24,566 bases of DNA from DATGKK01 sp035294725 (lineage in GTDB: Bacteria > Actinomycetota > Acidimicrobiia > Acidimicrobiales > Bog-793), in the NCBI GenBank assembly GCA_035294725.1, contig DATGKK010000014.1:1-24566 (forward strand), written 5' to 3'. The translations under genes were made by a program, and so were the position numbers. The stretch's first letter is position 1. The number at the start of each line of letters is the position of its first letter. Of this stretch, positions 15,501-22,375 are shown one piece after another. The notes beneath the pieces are model-generated. The model was given only the letters and a program-made list of their open reading frames with translations. It did not search any database and was not told the DNA's origin.

Positions 15501-15555
15501 GGGCGGCCGAGCTCGGGCGGATCGCCGAGGAGGGCTGCCGCGCGAGCCTGTGGGC

Positions 15556-15915
15556 TCAGCCCCGCCTTCGCCGGAGCCACCCCATCCGCCCGCCGGCCTC
15601 CCGGGCCTGCTCGCGCTCCTCCCGCCGGCGAGCCTCCTCGAAGGCAGCCGGGGCGACGGCGTCGACCACCTCCTCCGCCTGCTCGAGGAGGGCGACCACC
15701 TCCTCGCCCGGCTCGTCGGGCTCGGACTCGATCGGCGGCTCGACGAGGTCGCCGTGCTCCCACCCCGCATCCGCGAGGCGCCGCTCGTAGCGGGGGCAGT
15801 CGTCCGGGCAGCGCCAGGGGGCCTCCGGTGCGAGATCGAGCACGCAAAAGCGGGCTGCCTCGCCGGAGGAGTAGGTCCGGCTCTGGAAGTGCTTGCACTC
15901 CTCGCGCATGGGCAT
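15556..15915 (-). CDS. Conserved small Cys-rich protein downstream of sufB
   Basis: A 119-residue soluble protein that I do not recognise as a named family. The N-terminal 45 residues hold four cysteines, Cys7 (ECKHF), Cys24 (ARFCVLDL), Cys36 and Cys40 (CPDDC), followed by PRYERR. The rest is an acidic linker and a helical, strongly charged C-terminus ending in WLRRRR. Four well-spaced cysteines could bind zinc or an iron-sulfur cluster. It starts 68 bases after the sufB stop on the same strand, with AGGTGA nine bases before the ATG, so it is probably in the sufB transcript. A link to cluster assembly is inference only. Confidence 0.8.
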   Translation of the reverse strand: MPMREECKHFQSRTYSSGEAARFCVLDLAPEAPWRCPDDCPRYERRLADAGWEHGDLVEPPIESEPDEPGEEVVALLEQAEEVVDAVAPAAFEEARRREEREQAREAGGRMGWLRRRRG

Positions 15916-15983
15916 GGCTCGTGGTCACCTCACCGGGTCGTCGCGCTCCCGGCAGTCTCGCCGACGGCGGAGCCGGAGGTGCG

Positions 15984-17384
15984 TCAGCCGACCGAGCCGT
16001 CCATCTGGAGCTCGATGAGCCGGCTCCACTCGACGGCGTACTCCATCGGCAGGGTGCGCGTGACCGGCTCGATGAAGCCGTTCACGATCATCCCCATGGC
16101 CTGGTTCTCCGAGAGGCCCCGGCTCATGAGGTAGAAGAGCTGGTCGTCACCGATCTTCGAGACGGTGGCCTCGTGCCCGATGGCGGCGTCACGCTCCTCC
16201 ACCTCGATGTAGGGCTTGGTCTCCGAGGTCGACCGCTCGTCAAGGATGAGCGCATCGCAGCGGACGAAGGACTTCGCCTTCGTCGCGCCCTGGTCGACGT
16301 GGACCTTTCCCCGGTAGGTGGCGATGCCGCCGTCTTTCGAGATCGACTTCGACACGATCGTCGAGGTCGTCTCGGGCGCGCAGTGGATCATCTTCGCCCC
16401 GGTGTCCTGCTGCTGGCCCTGGCCGGCGTACGCGACCGAGAGGACCTCGCCCGAGGCCTTCGGCCCCATCAGGTAGACCGACGGGTACTTCATGGTGAGG
16501 CGGGAGCCGATGTTCCCGTCGATCCACTCCACGTGGGCCTCCGCCTCGGCTCTCGCCCTCTTCGTCACGAGGTTGTAGACGTTGCTCGACCAGTTCTGGA
16601 TGGTCGTGTAGGTGATCCGGCTCCCGGGCAGGGCGACGAGCTCCACGACGGCGGAGTGGAGGGAGTCCGTGGAGTACACCGGCGCCGAGCAGCCCTCCAC
16701 GTAGTGCACCTGAGCGCCCTCGTCGGCGATGATGAGCGTGCGCTCGAACTGGCCCATGTTCTCGGCGTTGATGCGGAAGTAGGCCTGCAGCGGCATGTCC
16801 ACCCTGACGCCGGGCGGCACGTAGATGAACGATCCCCCTGACCAGACCGCCGAGTTGAGGGCGGCGAACTTGTTGTCGTTCGGCGGGATGATCTTGCCGA
16901 ACCACTTCCGGACGATGTCGGGGTGCTCCCGCACGGCCGTGTCCATGTCGGTGAAGAGCACGCCCTGGCGCTCCAAGTCCTCCCGGTTGCGGTGGTACAC
17001 CACCTCGGACTCGTACTGGGCGGTGACACCGGCGAGGTACTTGCGCTCCGCCTCGGGGATCCCGAGCTTGTCGTAGGTGCTCTTCACGGACTCGGGCAGC
17101 TGCTCCCAGGCGCTCACCTGCTGCTCGATGGGCTTGATGTAGTAGTAGATGTCCTGGAAGTCGAGGTCGGGCATCTTCGGCGCGAACCACGGCATCATCG
17201 GCTTGCGCATGAAGCGCTGGAGGGCGCTCAGCCGGAACTTGAGCATCCACTCCGGCTCGCGCTTGATCGCCGACATCTCACGGACGATCTCCTCGCTCAG
17301 TCCCTTGCGGGGCTTGAAGACGTAGTCCTCGACGTCGCTCCAGCCGAGCTGGTACCGGCCAAGGTCCAGGTCCGTCGTCACCAT
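15984..17384 (-). CDS. sufB: Fe-S cluster assembly scaffold protein SufB
   Basis: A 466-residue SufB, normal length. The N-terminal region (GLSEEIVREMSAIKREPEWM, MPWFAPKMPDLDFQDIYYY) and the beta-helix core (SGGSFIYVPPGVRVDMPLQAY, IIADEGAQVHYVEGCSAP) are typical. The C-terminal part has SFVRCDAL with Cys376, which I align with the essential Cys405 of E. coli SufB, and GHEATVSKIGDDQLFYLMSRGL. It assembles nascent clusters in the SufBC2D complex. The ATG at 17384 follows GGAAGGGGGC. Unlike the usual sufBDC order, sufD and sufC are 2.2 kb further downstream and separated by two opposite-strand genes, so sufB has its own promoter. No SufR-type repressor gene is next to it. Confidence 0.97.
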   Translation of the reverse strand: MVTTDLDLGRYQLGWSDVEDYVFKPRKGLSEEIVREMSAIKREPEWMLKFRLSALQRFMRKPMMPWFAPKMPDLDFQDIYYYIKPIEQQVSAWEQLPESVKSTYDKLGIPEAERKYLAGVTAQYESEVVYHRNREDLERQGVLFTDMDTAVREHPDIVRKWFGKIIPPNDNKFAALNSAVWSGGSFIYVPPGVRVDMPLQAYFRINAENMGQFERTLIIADEGAQVHYVEGCSAPVYSTDSLHSAVVELVALPGSRITYTTIQNWSSNVYNLVTKRARAEAEAHVEWIDGNIGSRLTMKYPSVYLMGPKASGEVLSVAYAGQGQQQDTGAKMIHCAPETTSTIVSKSISKDGGIATYRGKVHVDQGATKAKSFVRCDALILDERSTSETKPYIEVEERDAAIGHEATVSKIGDDQLFYLMSRGLSENQAMGMIVNGFIEPVTRTLPMEYAVEWSRLIELQMDGSVG

Positions 17385-17427
17385 CAGACGCTCGCCCCCT
17401 TCCGTGATGTCTCGGGCCGAGTTTTCA

Positions 17428-17441
17428 CTACGTAGATAGTA
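17428..17441 (-). promoter_or_regulatory. sufB promoter -10 with palindrome at the start site
   Basis: Between sufB and the divergent peptidase gene there is an AT-richer patch (about 17421-17447). On the minus strand it has TACTAT (17441-17436) as a -10, followed at once by the perfect palindrome CTACGTAG (17435-17428), which would cover the transcription start. The -35 position holds no TTGACA-like hexamer. A repressor binding here (an Rrf2/SufR-type protein is the usual one for suf genes) would block initiation; the identity of any such protein is not shown by the sequence. The 5' leader would be about 45 nt. Confidence 0.4.
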
Positions 17442-17528
17442 ACAACCAGGCTCGCCCCCCGGACAGGCGGCCTCGGGGCCGGGCGCGCCCCGGTCCGGCG
17501 CAGGCCGTCCGCGCGCGATGCTGCCCGG

Positions 17529-19649
17529 GTGACCCCTGACACACTTGCCGAGCCTCCCCAGGCCGAGCGCCGCCCCCACCCGATCACCGCGCACGGCGAC
17601 ACCCGGATCGACGACTGGTACTGGGTCCGCGACCGCGAGGACCCTTCGCTCATGCCGCTGCTCGAAGCCGAGAACGCCTTCACCGAGGCGGCGACCGCCC
17701 ACCTCGAGCCGCTCGCGGAGGAGATCTACCGGTCGATCCTCGGTCACACGGAGCTCACCGACGTCTCCTACCCCGCTCCCCGGGGAGCGTTCGCCTACTA
17801 CACGCGCACGATCGAGGGCCGCGACTACCCCGTCCACTGCCGGCGACCGGCCGACGCGCCGCCGCCCGTGCCCGGCGACGGCTCCGGCGACCCGTACGAG
17901 CAGGTCGTGCTCGACGAGAACCTCCTCGCCGAGGGCCACGAGTACTTCGCCCTCGGCGACGAGGCGCTCGACGCCGACCAACGCCTCTTGGCCTACGCCG
18001 TCGACACCGACGGCTCCGAGCGGCTCACGATCCGGGTGCGTGACCTCGCCTCGGGCGAGGAGCTCGCCGACCTCATCGACGGCGCCTCCTACGGCCTCGC
18101 CTTCGCGGGGAGCGGGACGCTGTTCTACACCCGTCCCGACGCCTCGATGCGGCCCTACCAGGTCTGGCGGCACCGACTCGGCGAGCCGGTCTCACAGGAC
18201 GCGAAGGTCTTCGAGGAGCCGGACGAGCGCTTCTCGGTCGGTGTCGACACGACCAAGGACGGTGAGCTCGTCGTCATCAGCTCAGAGAGCAGCACCTCGA
18301 GCGAGTGGCACTACATCCCCGTCGCCGAGCCGGAGGCGAAGGTCCGCCTCGTCACCGCGCGACGGCCGGGCGTGCGGTACTCGATCGAGCACCACTCCGG
18401 CGACTTCGTCATCTTGTCGAACGACGGCAACGAGAACTTCGCCATCTACCTGGCACCCCGCTCCGACCCCGACCGCTCCCGCTGGGAGGTGCTCCTCGAC
18501 AGCCGCGACGACGTCCGGATCGAGCACATCGACGTCGTCGCCGGTCACCTCCTTGTCGAGGAGCGGGGTCACGCCACGACCGCCGTCCGGATCGTCCCGC
18601 TCCCGGGCGCAGCGCCGGCATCCGAGCCCCGAGTCGTCGAGGCCCCCGAGGCCGGAACCGTCCAGCTCGGGACGAACCTCGACTTTCTCACCACGAAGGT
18701 GAGGGTGGAGGCCTCCACGCTCGTCGATCCGCCGACCCTGGACGAGCTCGACCTCGCCTCCGGCGAGCGCCGGCGCCTCTGGCAGCTGCCCGTGCCCGGC
18801 TACGACCCGACTGCCTACCGGACCGAGCGTCGCTGGGCGACGTCGGCCGACGGCACCAAGGTGCCGGTGACACTGGCATGGCGCCGCGACCGCCCTCAGG
18901 GACCTGGGCCTGCATTGCTGTACGGCTACGGCTCCTACGGCGCGAGCAGCGACCCCGCCTGGTCCAGCCGGCGCCCGATCCATCCGCTCCTCGACCGCTC
19001 GGTGGTGTACGCGATCGCCCACGTGCGCGGCGGCGAGGAGATGGGCCGGCACTGGTACCTCGACGGCAAGCTCGACCGGAAGCACCACAGCTTCGAGGAC
19101 TTCGTGGCGGCCGCCCGCCTCCTCGCCTCCGAGGGCTGGACGACACCGGACCAGCTCGCCGCCATGGGCCGCAGCGCCGGGGGCCTGCTCGTCGGGGCGT
19201 CCGTCAACCTCGATCCCGGCGCCTTCGGGGCGATCGCGGCCGAGGTGCCGTTCGTGGACTGCGTGACGACGATGCTCGACGCCTCGATCCCGCTCACGAC
19301 GAACGAGTGGGAGGAGTGGGGCGACCCCGTCTCGGACCCTGCCGCCTACGAGTGGATCAAGGCCTACTCGCCCTACGACAACGTGAAGCCGGAGCCCTAC
19401 CCGCGCATGCTCGTGACCGCCGGCCTGACCGATCCTCGCGTGGCCTACGCCGAGCCGGTGAAGTGGGTCCAGCGGCTGCGAGCCGCCCACCCGGAGAACC
19501 GGCGGCGGATCCTGCTTCGCGTCGAGCTCTCGGCCGGCCACTTCGGTCCCTCCGGGAGGTACGCCGGATGGCGCCAGCGCGCATTCGTCGCCGCCTTCCT
19601 GCTCGACGCCATCCGCGCCGGAGCGAGCGCGCCCTCGGGCGTCGGGTAG
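17529..19649 (+). CDS. ptrB: Oligopeptidase B (S9A serine peptidase)
   Basis: A 706-residue prolyl-oligopeptidase family enzyme that cleaves small peptides after basic residues. The N-terminal part (HPITAHGDTRIDDWYWVRDRED) leads into a beta-propeller (about 90-430), then the alpha/beta hydrolase domain. The catalytic triad is Ser549 in GRSAGGLLVG, Asp635 in GLTDPRV and His671 in SAGHFGPSGRY. The spacings of 86 and 36 match those of E. coli PtrB (85 and 35). No signal peptide, so it is cytosolic. Also typical are YGYGSYG and AHVRGGEEMGRHWY. The GTG at 17529 has no clear ribosome-binding site. The gene stands alone, divergent from sufB and ending 14 bases from the convergent DUF4115-domain gene. 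Confidence 0.95.
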   Translation: MTPDTLAEPPQAERRPHPITAHGDTRIDDWYWVRDREDPSLMPLLEAENAFTEAATAHLEPLAEEIYRSILGHTELTDVSYPAPRGAFAYYTRTIEGRDYPVHCRRPADAPPPVPGDGSGDPYEQVVLDENLLAEGHEYFALGDEALDADQRLLAYAVDTDGSERLTIRVRDLASGEELADLIDGASYGLAFAGSGTLFYTRPDASMRPYQVWRHRLGEPVSQDAKVFEEPDERFSVGVDTTKDGELVVISSESSTSSEWHYIPVAEPEAKVRLVTARRPGVRYSIEHHSGDFVILSNDGNENFAIYLAPRSDPDRSRWEVLLDSRDDVRIEHIDVVAGHLLVEERGHATTAVRIVPLPGAAPASEPRVVEAPEAGTVQLGTNLDFLTTKVRVEASTLVDPPTLDELDLASGERRRLWQLPVPGYDPTAYRTERRWATSADGTKVPVTLAWRRDRPQGPGPALLYGYGSYGASSDPAWSSRRPIHPLLDRSVVYAIAHVRGGEEMGRHWYLDGKLDRKHHSFEDFVAAARLLASEGWTTPDQLAAMGRSAGGLLVGASVNLDPGAFGAIAAEVPFVDCVTTMLDASIPLTTNEWEEWGDPVSDPAAYEWIKAYSPYDNVKPEPYPRMLVTAGLTDPRVAYAEPVKWVQRLRAAHPENRRRILLRVELSAGHFGPSGRYAGWRQRAFVAAFLLDAIRAGASAPSGVG

Positions 19650-19663
19650 GGCTCACCAACTCC

Positions 19664-20752
19664 TCAGGCCGACGAGGGCTGGCTCGACGGGCTGAAGGTG
19701 AGGTCGTAGGGCTGCACGAATCCGGGGAGGCGGGCCGGGAGCCCGTTCACCTTGACACCAAGGTACTTCGGGGCGCCGATCCGGATGACGAGGGGGCCGG
19801 TCGCGCGGTAGGTCGCGCTCTGGCCGCTGTAGAGGGTCTCCTGCCAGATCCAGGGCCCGTTCGTGGACTGCTGGATCCCCACCCAGCAGGTGCCTCCGGT
19901 GTCGCTGAGCAGGATGTCATAGGTCCCCTGCGGAGCGACGAAGGCCACGTCGGTGGGCGACGTCGACACCGGGACGAGCTGCGAGGGAACCGTGGTGGAG
20001 GGCACGGTCGAACCGGTAGCAGCCGGAGGGCCCGAGCCCTGCCGGTGGTGGGAGCCGTGGCGTCCCGACCCTCTCGCGCCGTGGTCCGGGGCGCTCGAGC
20101 GTGGGGAGGTCCCGGCCGCCGACAGCCTGAGCCCGACGAGCACGAGGCCCGCCACCACGACCGCCGCGGCGGCGGCGCCCGGCACTGCCCGGCGGACGCT
20201 CGGCGGGCGGCGGCGACCACCCCGGCGGGACAGACTCCTCGTGAGGGGGACGGGCTGCTCCCCCTCCACCGGACCCCGAGCTGGCGAGCCCGCAGGCGGG
20301 GTCGGTCCGGCGTCGGGAGGGCTCCCGGCGCTCACGGTGGGGGTGAGGGGGCCGGCCGCGACGACGGTCTCCCGCACCTCCTCCTCCTTTGCCCGCTCGA
20401 AGGCGTCGCTGTCGTCCTCGAACGCGACCGGCGCCTGTTCGAGGCGCGGCCGGGGCACCGCGACCGGCTCCGGCCGGGCTGCTGGCGGCTCGGCTCGAGC
20501 CGGGCGCTCCTCGACCGGCTGCGGCCCGGGCGGTGGCGGCTCGGTCCGGACATGGCCGCGCTCGACCTGCTCGGGCCGGACCGGGCGGATCCGCGCAGCT
20601 GCCTCGCTGCGGCGCGCGACGTCCCCGAGGACGTCGAGGGCACGGTGGTACTCACGCATGGAGCGGCGCTCGGAGCGCACCCCGCCCACGCGCGACCAGA
20701 CCACGGCGATCGCAACGACGGCGATGAGGCCGATGACGACGAGCGCGGTCAT
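19664..20752 (-). CDS. Two-TM protein with RodZ-C-like (DUF4115) domain
   Basis: A 362-residue protein. A hydrophobic segment at residues 3-19 is followed by a basic stretch and a short helical region (REYHRALDVLGDVARR). A Pro/Glu-rich region spans about 60-170, a second membrane segment spans 191-209 after a run of Arg (SLSRRGGRRRPPSVRR), and a Ser/Thr/Pro/His-rich linker leads to a C-terminal beta domain (about 263-355). That last domain has CWVGIQQSTNGPWIWQETLY and LVIRIGAPKYLGVKVNG, the pattern of the RodZ C-terminal domain (DUF4115). The RodZ helix-turn-helix is absent. Topology would place the beta domain outside the cell, suggesting a cell-envelope role; that is inference. The ATG at 20752 was chosen because it begins the first membrane segment. 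Upstream codons in frame are low-complexity. Confidence 0.82.
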   Translation of the reverse strand: MTALVVIGLIAVVAIAVVWSRVGGVRSERRSMREYHRALDVLGDVARRSEAAARIRPVRPEQVERGHVRTEPPPPGPQPVEERPARAEPPAARPEPVAVPRPRLEQAPVAFEDDSDAFERAKEEEVRETVVAAGPLTPTVSAGSPPDAGPTPPAGSPARGPVEGEQPVPLTRSLSRRGGRRRPPSVRRAVPGAAAAAVVVAGLVLVGLRLSAAGTSPRSSAPDHGARGSGRHGSHHRQGSGPPAATGSTVPSTTVPSQLVPVSTSPTDVAFVAPQGTYDILLSDTGGTCWVGIQQSTNGPWIWQETLYSGQSATYRATGPLVIRIGAPKYLGVKVNGLPARLPGFVQPYDLTFSPSSQPSSA

Positions 20753-20880
20753 GCTCGCTCGCCTCGCCGCATCGATCGGGTGGAGCGACCCGCGTGCACG
20801 GCAACATTCAATCGCCTTCCCGCCCCCGTTGCGACGCGGCACGGCGGGCTCGAGGCGCAAGCAGCGGCCAGGATGGTGGC

Positions 20881-21777
20881 ATGGCCCACGAGATCGCGCA
20901 ACGGACACTGGACCTCGGCGACATCGAGGTCGCTCTCCTCGAGTGCGGCCCCGCCGACGGTCCCCTCGTGCTGTGCCTGCACGGCTTCCCGGACACACCT
21001 CACACCTTCCGGCACCTGCTCCCCGAGCTCGCGGACGCCGGCCTGCACGCGGTGGCGCCGTGGCTTCGCGGTTACGCCCCCACCTCGCTTGCTCCCGACG
21101 GCCGCTACCCGCTCGCCCTCCTGATCGACGACGCCGTCCGTTGCCACGACGCCCTCGCTGGCGGCCCGGCGGGCGCCCTCGTCGGGCACGACTGGGGAGC
21201 GGCCATCGCGCATGGCGCCGCCGCTTTCAGCCCCGATCGCTTCGAGCGGGTCGTCGCGCTCGCCGTCCCCCCGCCCGGCGTCTTCGCCCAGGCGCTGTTC
21301 GATCTCGACCAGCTCCAGCGGTCGTTCTATATCTGGTTCTTCCAGACCGCCCTCGCGGAGGGCGTGGTCGCTGCGGACGGGTTCGCCTTCCTTGAGCACC
21401 TGTGGCGGAAGTGGTCGCCCGGCTACGACCCGGCTGCCGATCTCGAGCACGTCGTCGCCTCGCTCGCCGCCCGGGAGAACCTGTCGGCCGCCCTCGGCTA
21501 CTACCGGGCGATGTTCGAGCTCTCGGTCCCGGAGGGCCTCGAAGCCCAGGCCGGCGCCGCCCTCGGCCCCTCGAGGCAGCCGACCCTGTACCTCCACGGG
21601 CGCGACGACGGCTGCTTTGGGGCCGAGCTGCTCGAGCGACCCGACGTGGTGGCGACGCTCCGAGGGCTCCTCGGCCCGGGCTCCGAGACCGCCATCGTCG
21701 AAGGTGTCGGCCATTTCCTCCACCTCGAGGCTCCCGAGATCGTGAACCCGAGGGTGGTGGCCTGGCTCGCAAGCTGA
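20881..21777 (+). CDS. Alpha/beta hydrolase, epoxide hydrolase-like
   Basis: A 298-residue alpha/beta hydrolase of the epoxide hydrolase/haloalkane dehalogenase type. It has the oxyanion HGFPD (34-38), an Asp nucleophile in VGHDWGAA (Asp104), an acidic residue in HGRDDGC (Asp242 or 243) and the catalytic His278 in GVGHFLHLE. HGFP plus GHDWG and Tyr-containing cap text (SFYIWFFQTAL) favour epoxide hydrolase over dehalogenase, which usually has HGNP and a Trp pair. No signal peptide. The ATG at 20881 lies six bases after CAGGAT, a possible -10 that would give a leaderless message. It is divergent from the DUF4115-domain gene across 128 bp in which I see no other feature. Substrate is unknown. 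Confidence 0.9.
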   Translation: MAHEIAQRTLDLGDIEVALLECGPADGPLVLCLHGFPDTPHTFRHLLPELADAGLHAVAPWLRGYAPTSLAPDGRYPLALLIDDAVRCHDALAGGPAGALVGHDWGAAIAHGAAAFSPDRFERVVALAVPPPGVFAQALFDLDQLQRSFYIWFFQTALAEGVVAADGFAFLEHLWRKWSPGYDPAADLEHVVASLAARENLSAALGYYRAMFELSVPEGLEAQAGAALGPSRQPTLYLHGRDDGCFGAELLERPDVVATLRGLLGPGSETAIVEGVGHFLHLEAPEIVNPRVVAWLAS

Positions 21778-21790
21778 GGGCCGAGCCATC

Positions 21791-21865
21791 ATGATGCCAT
21801 CGTGGCATCATTAGACGTCATATTCCGCTTGACTGACATCGCATATGATGTCATAATGACGTCAT
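21791..21865. promoter_or_regulatory. Array of ATGAYGYCAT-like operator boxes
   Basis: An AT-rich island in otherwise GC-rich DNA carries repeated copies of ATGAYGYCAT. They are ATGATGCCAT at 21791-21800, its inverted copy GTGGCATCAT at 21802-21811 (9-bp arms, 3-base loop), TAGACGTCAT at 21812-21821, a weaker inverted CTGACATCGC at 21833-21842, ATGATGTCAT at 21845-21854 and the perfect palindrome ATGACGTCAT at 21856-21865. Box centres are 11, 10, 21, 12 and 11 bases apart, one or two helical turns, so all sites face the same side. The ATG start of the next gene is inside the last box. Because the next gene encodes a ribbon-helix-helix protein, autorepression by cooperative binding is the likely purpose. 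Confidence 0.75.
21829..21857 (+). promoter_or_regulatory. Promoter of the RHH-DUF4097 unit
   Basis: TTGACT (21829-21834) and CATAAT (21852-21857) are separated by exactly 17 bases, with five of six matches each to TTGACA and TATAAT, the best housekeeping-type promoter in the window. The -10 ends six bases before the ATG at 21864, so transcription should start at or next to the start codon and the message would be leaderless. The -10 lies between and within the last two operator boxes. Confidence 0.72.
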
Positions 21866-22361
21866 GCGGCTGACGGACATCGTGGAGGGCATCGCCGAGG
21901 ACCTCCGGCGAGCCGGAGCCGTCGGTGGCGAGGAGACAAGCCGGGTGGCGGAGCTGCTCGTGGCGAGCATCGAGCCGTCGCTCCGGCTGCACCTTCTCGA
22001 CGCGCTGCACGAGGCGGCTCGGGAGCTCGCCGAGTCTGCCCCCGGGGTGCAGGTCGACGTGCGCATGGAGGGCCGAGAGCCGGTGCTGTCACTGGTGGTG
22101 CCCGAGGTCGCCGAGCCGAGCGCCGAGCAGCTCGCCGGGCGGCTCGCCGGTTACGTGGACGACGAGCTGGCCCGCCTCACCCTCCGCCTCCCGGAGGGCT
22201 TGAAGGGCCAGGTCGAGACGATCGCCGCACAGGCTGGGGCCTCCATCAACTCCTGGATCGTCTCGGCGCTCGCCCGCGCCCTCGCCGAGCAGCGCGCCGG
22301 CTCGGCGAGCCCGCCGGGGCGCAGGCCCGGGCGACGAATGACCGGATACGTCCGTGGTTGA
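21864..22361 (+). CDS. Ribbon-helix-helix regulator, HicB-antitoxin-like
   Basis: A 165-residue protein. The C-terminal part has a ribbon-helix-helix fold: strand RLTLRLP (104-110), helix EGLKGQVETIAAQAG, turn and second helix SINSWIVSALARALAEQ (127-143), then a basic tail (PPGRRPGRR). The N-terminal 100 residues (MRLTDIVEGIAEDLRRAG and following helices, then VDVRMEGREPVLSLVVPEV) form a separate domain that I cannot name. Related proteins are often labelled toxin-antitoxin HicB-family antitoxins, but no HicA-like toxin is adjacent; a DUF4097 gene follows after 14 bases. It probably binds the box array that covers its own promoter and start codon. The ATG at 21864 is the only start that fits the promoter. 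There is no ribosome-binding site because the message is apparently leaderless. Confidence 0.85.
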   Translation: MRLTDIVEGIAEDLRRAGAVGGEETSRVAELLVASIEPSLRLHLLDALHEAARELAESAPGVQVDVRMEGREPVLSLVVPEVAEPSAEQLAGRLAGYVDDELARLTLRLPEGLKGQVETIAAQAGASINSWIVSALARALAEQRAGSASPPGRRPGRRMTGYVRG

Positions 22362-22375
22362 GAGGAGATGGTGAG

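Noticed and set aside
15507..15516. Palindrome CCGAGCTCGG as terminator between the GNAT and Cys-rich genes
   Set aside because: It has no loop and only five pairs per arm. GAGCTC is very frequent in this window because of codon use.
21791..21865. Insertion-sequence end or phage attachment site suggested by the AT-rich inverted repeats
   Set aside because: No transposase or integrase and no partner repeat is present. The repeats are phased boxes around a good promoter upstream of an RHH gene, which fits an operator better.
21864..22361. Classical HicAB toxin-antitoxin pair
   Set aside because: The RHH protein resembles HicB only in its DNA-binding part. Neither neighbour is a small HicA-like double-stranded RNA-binding protein.
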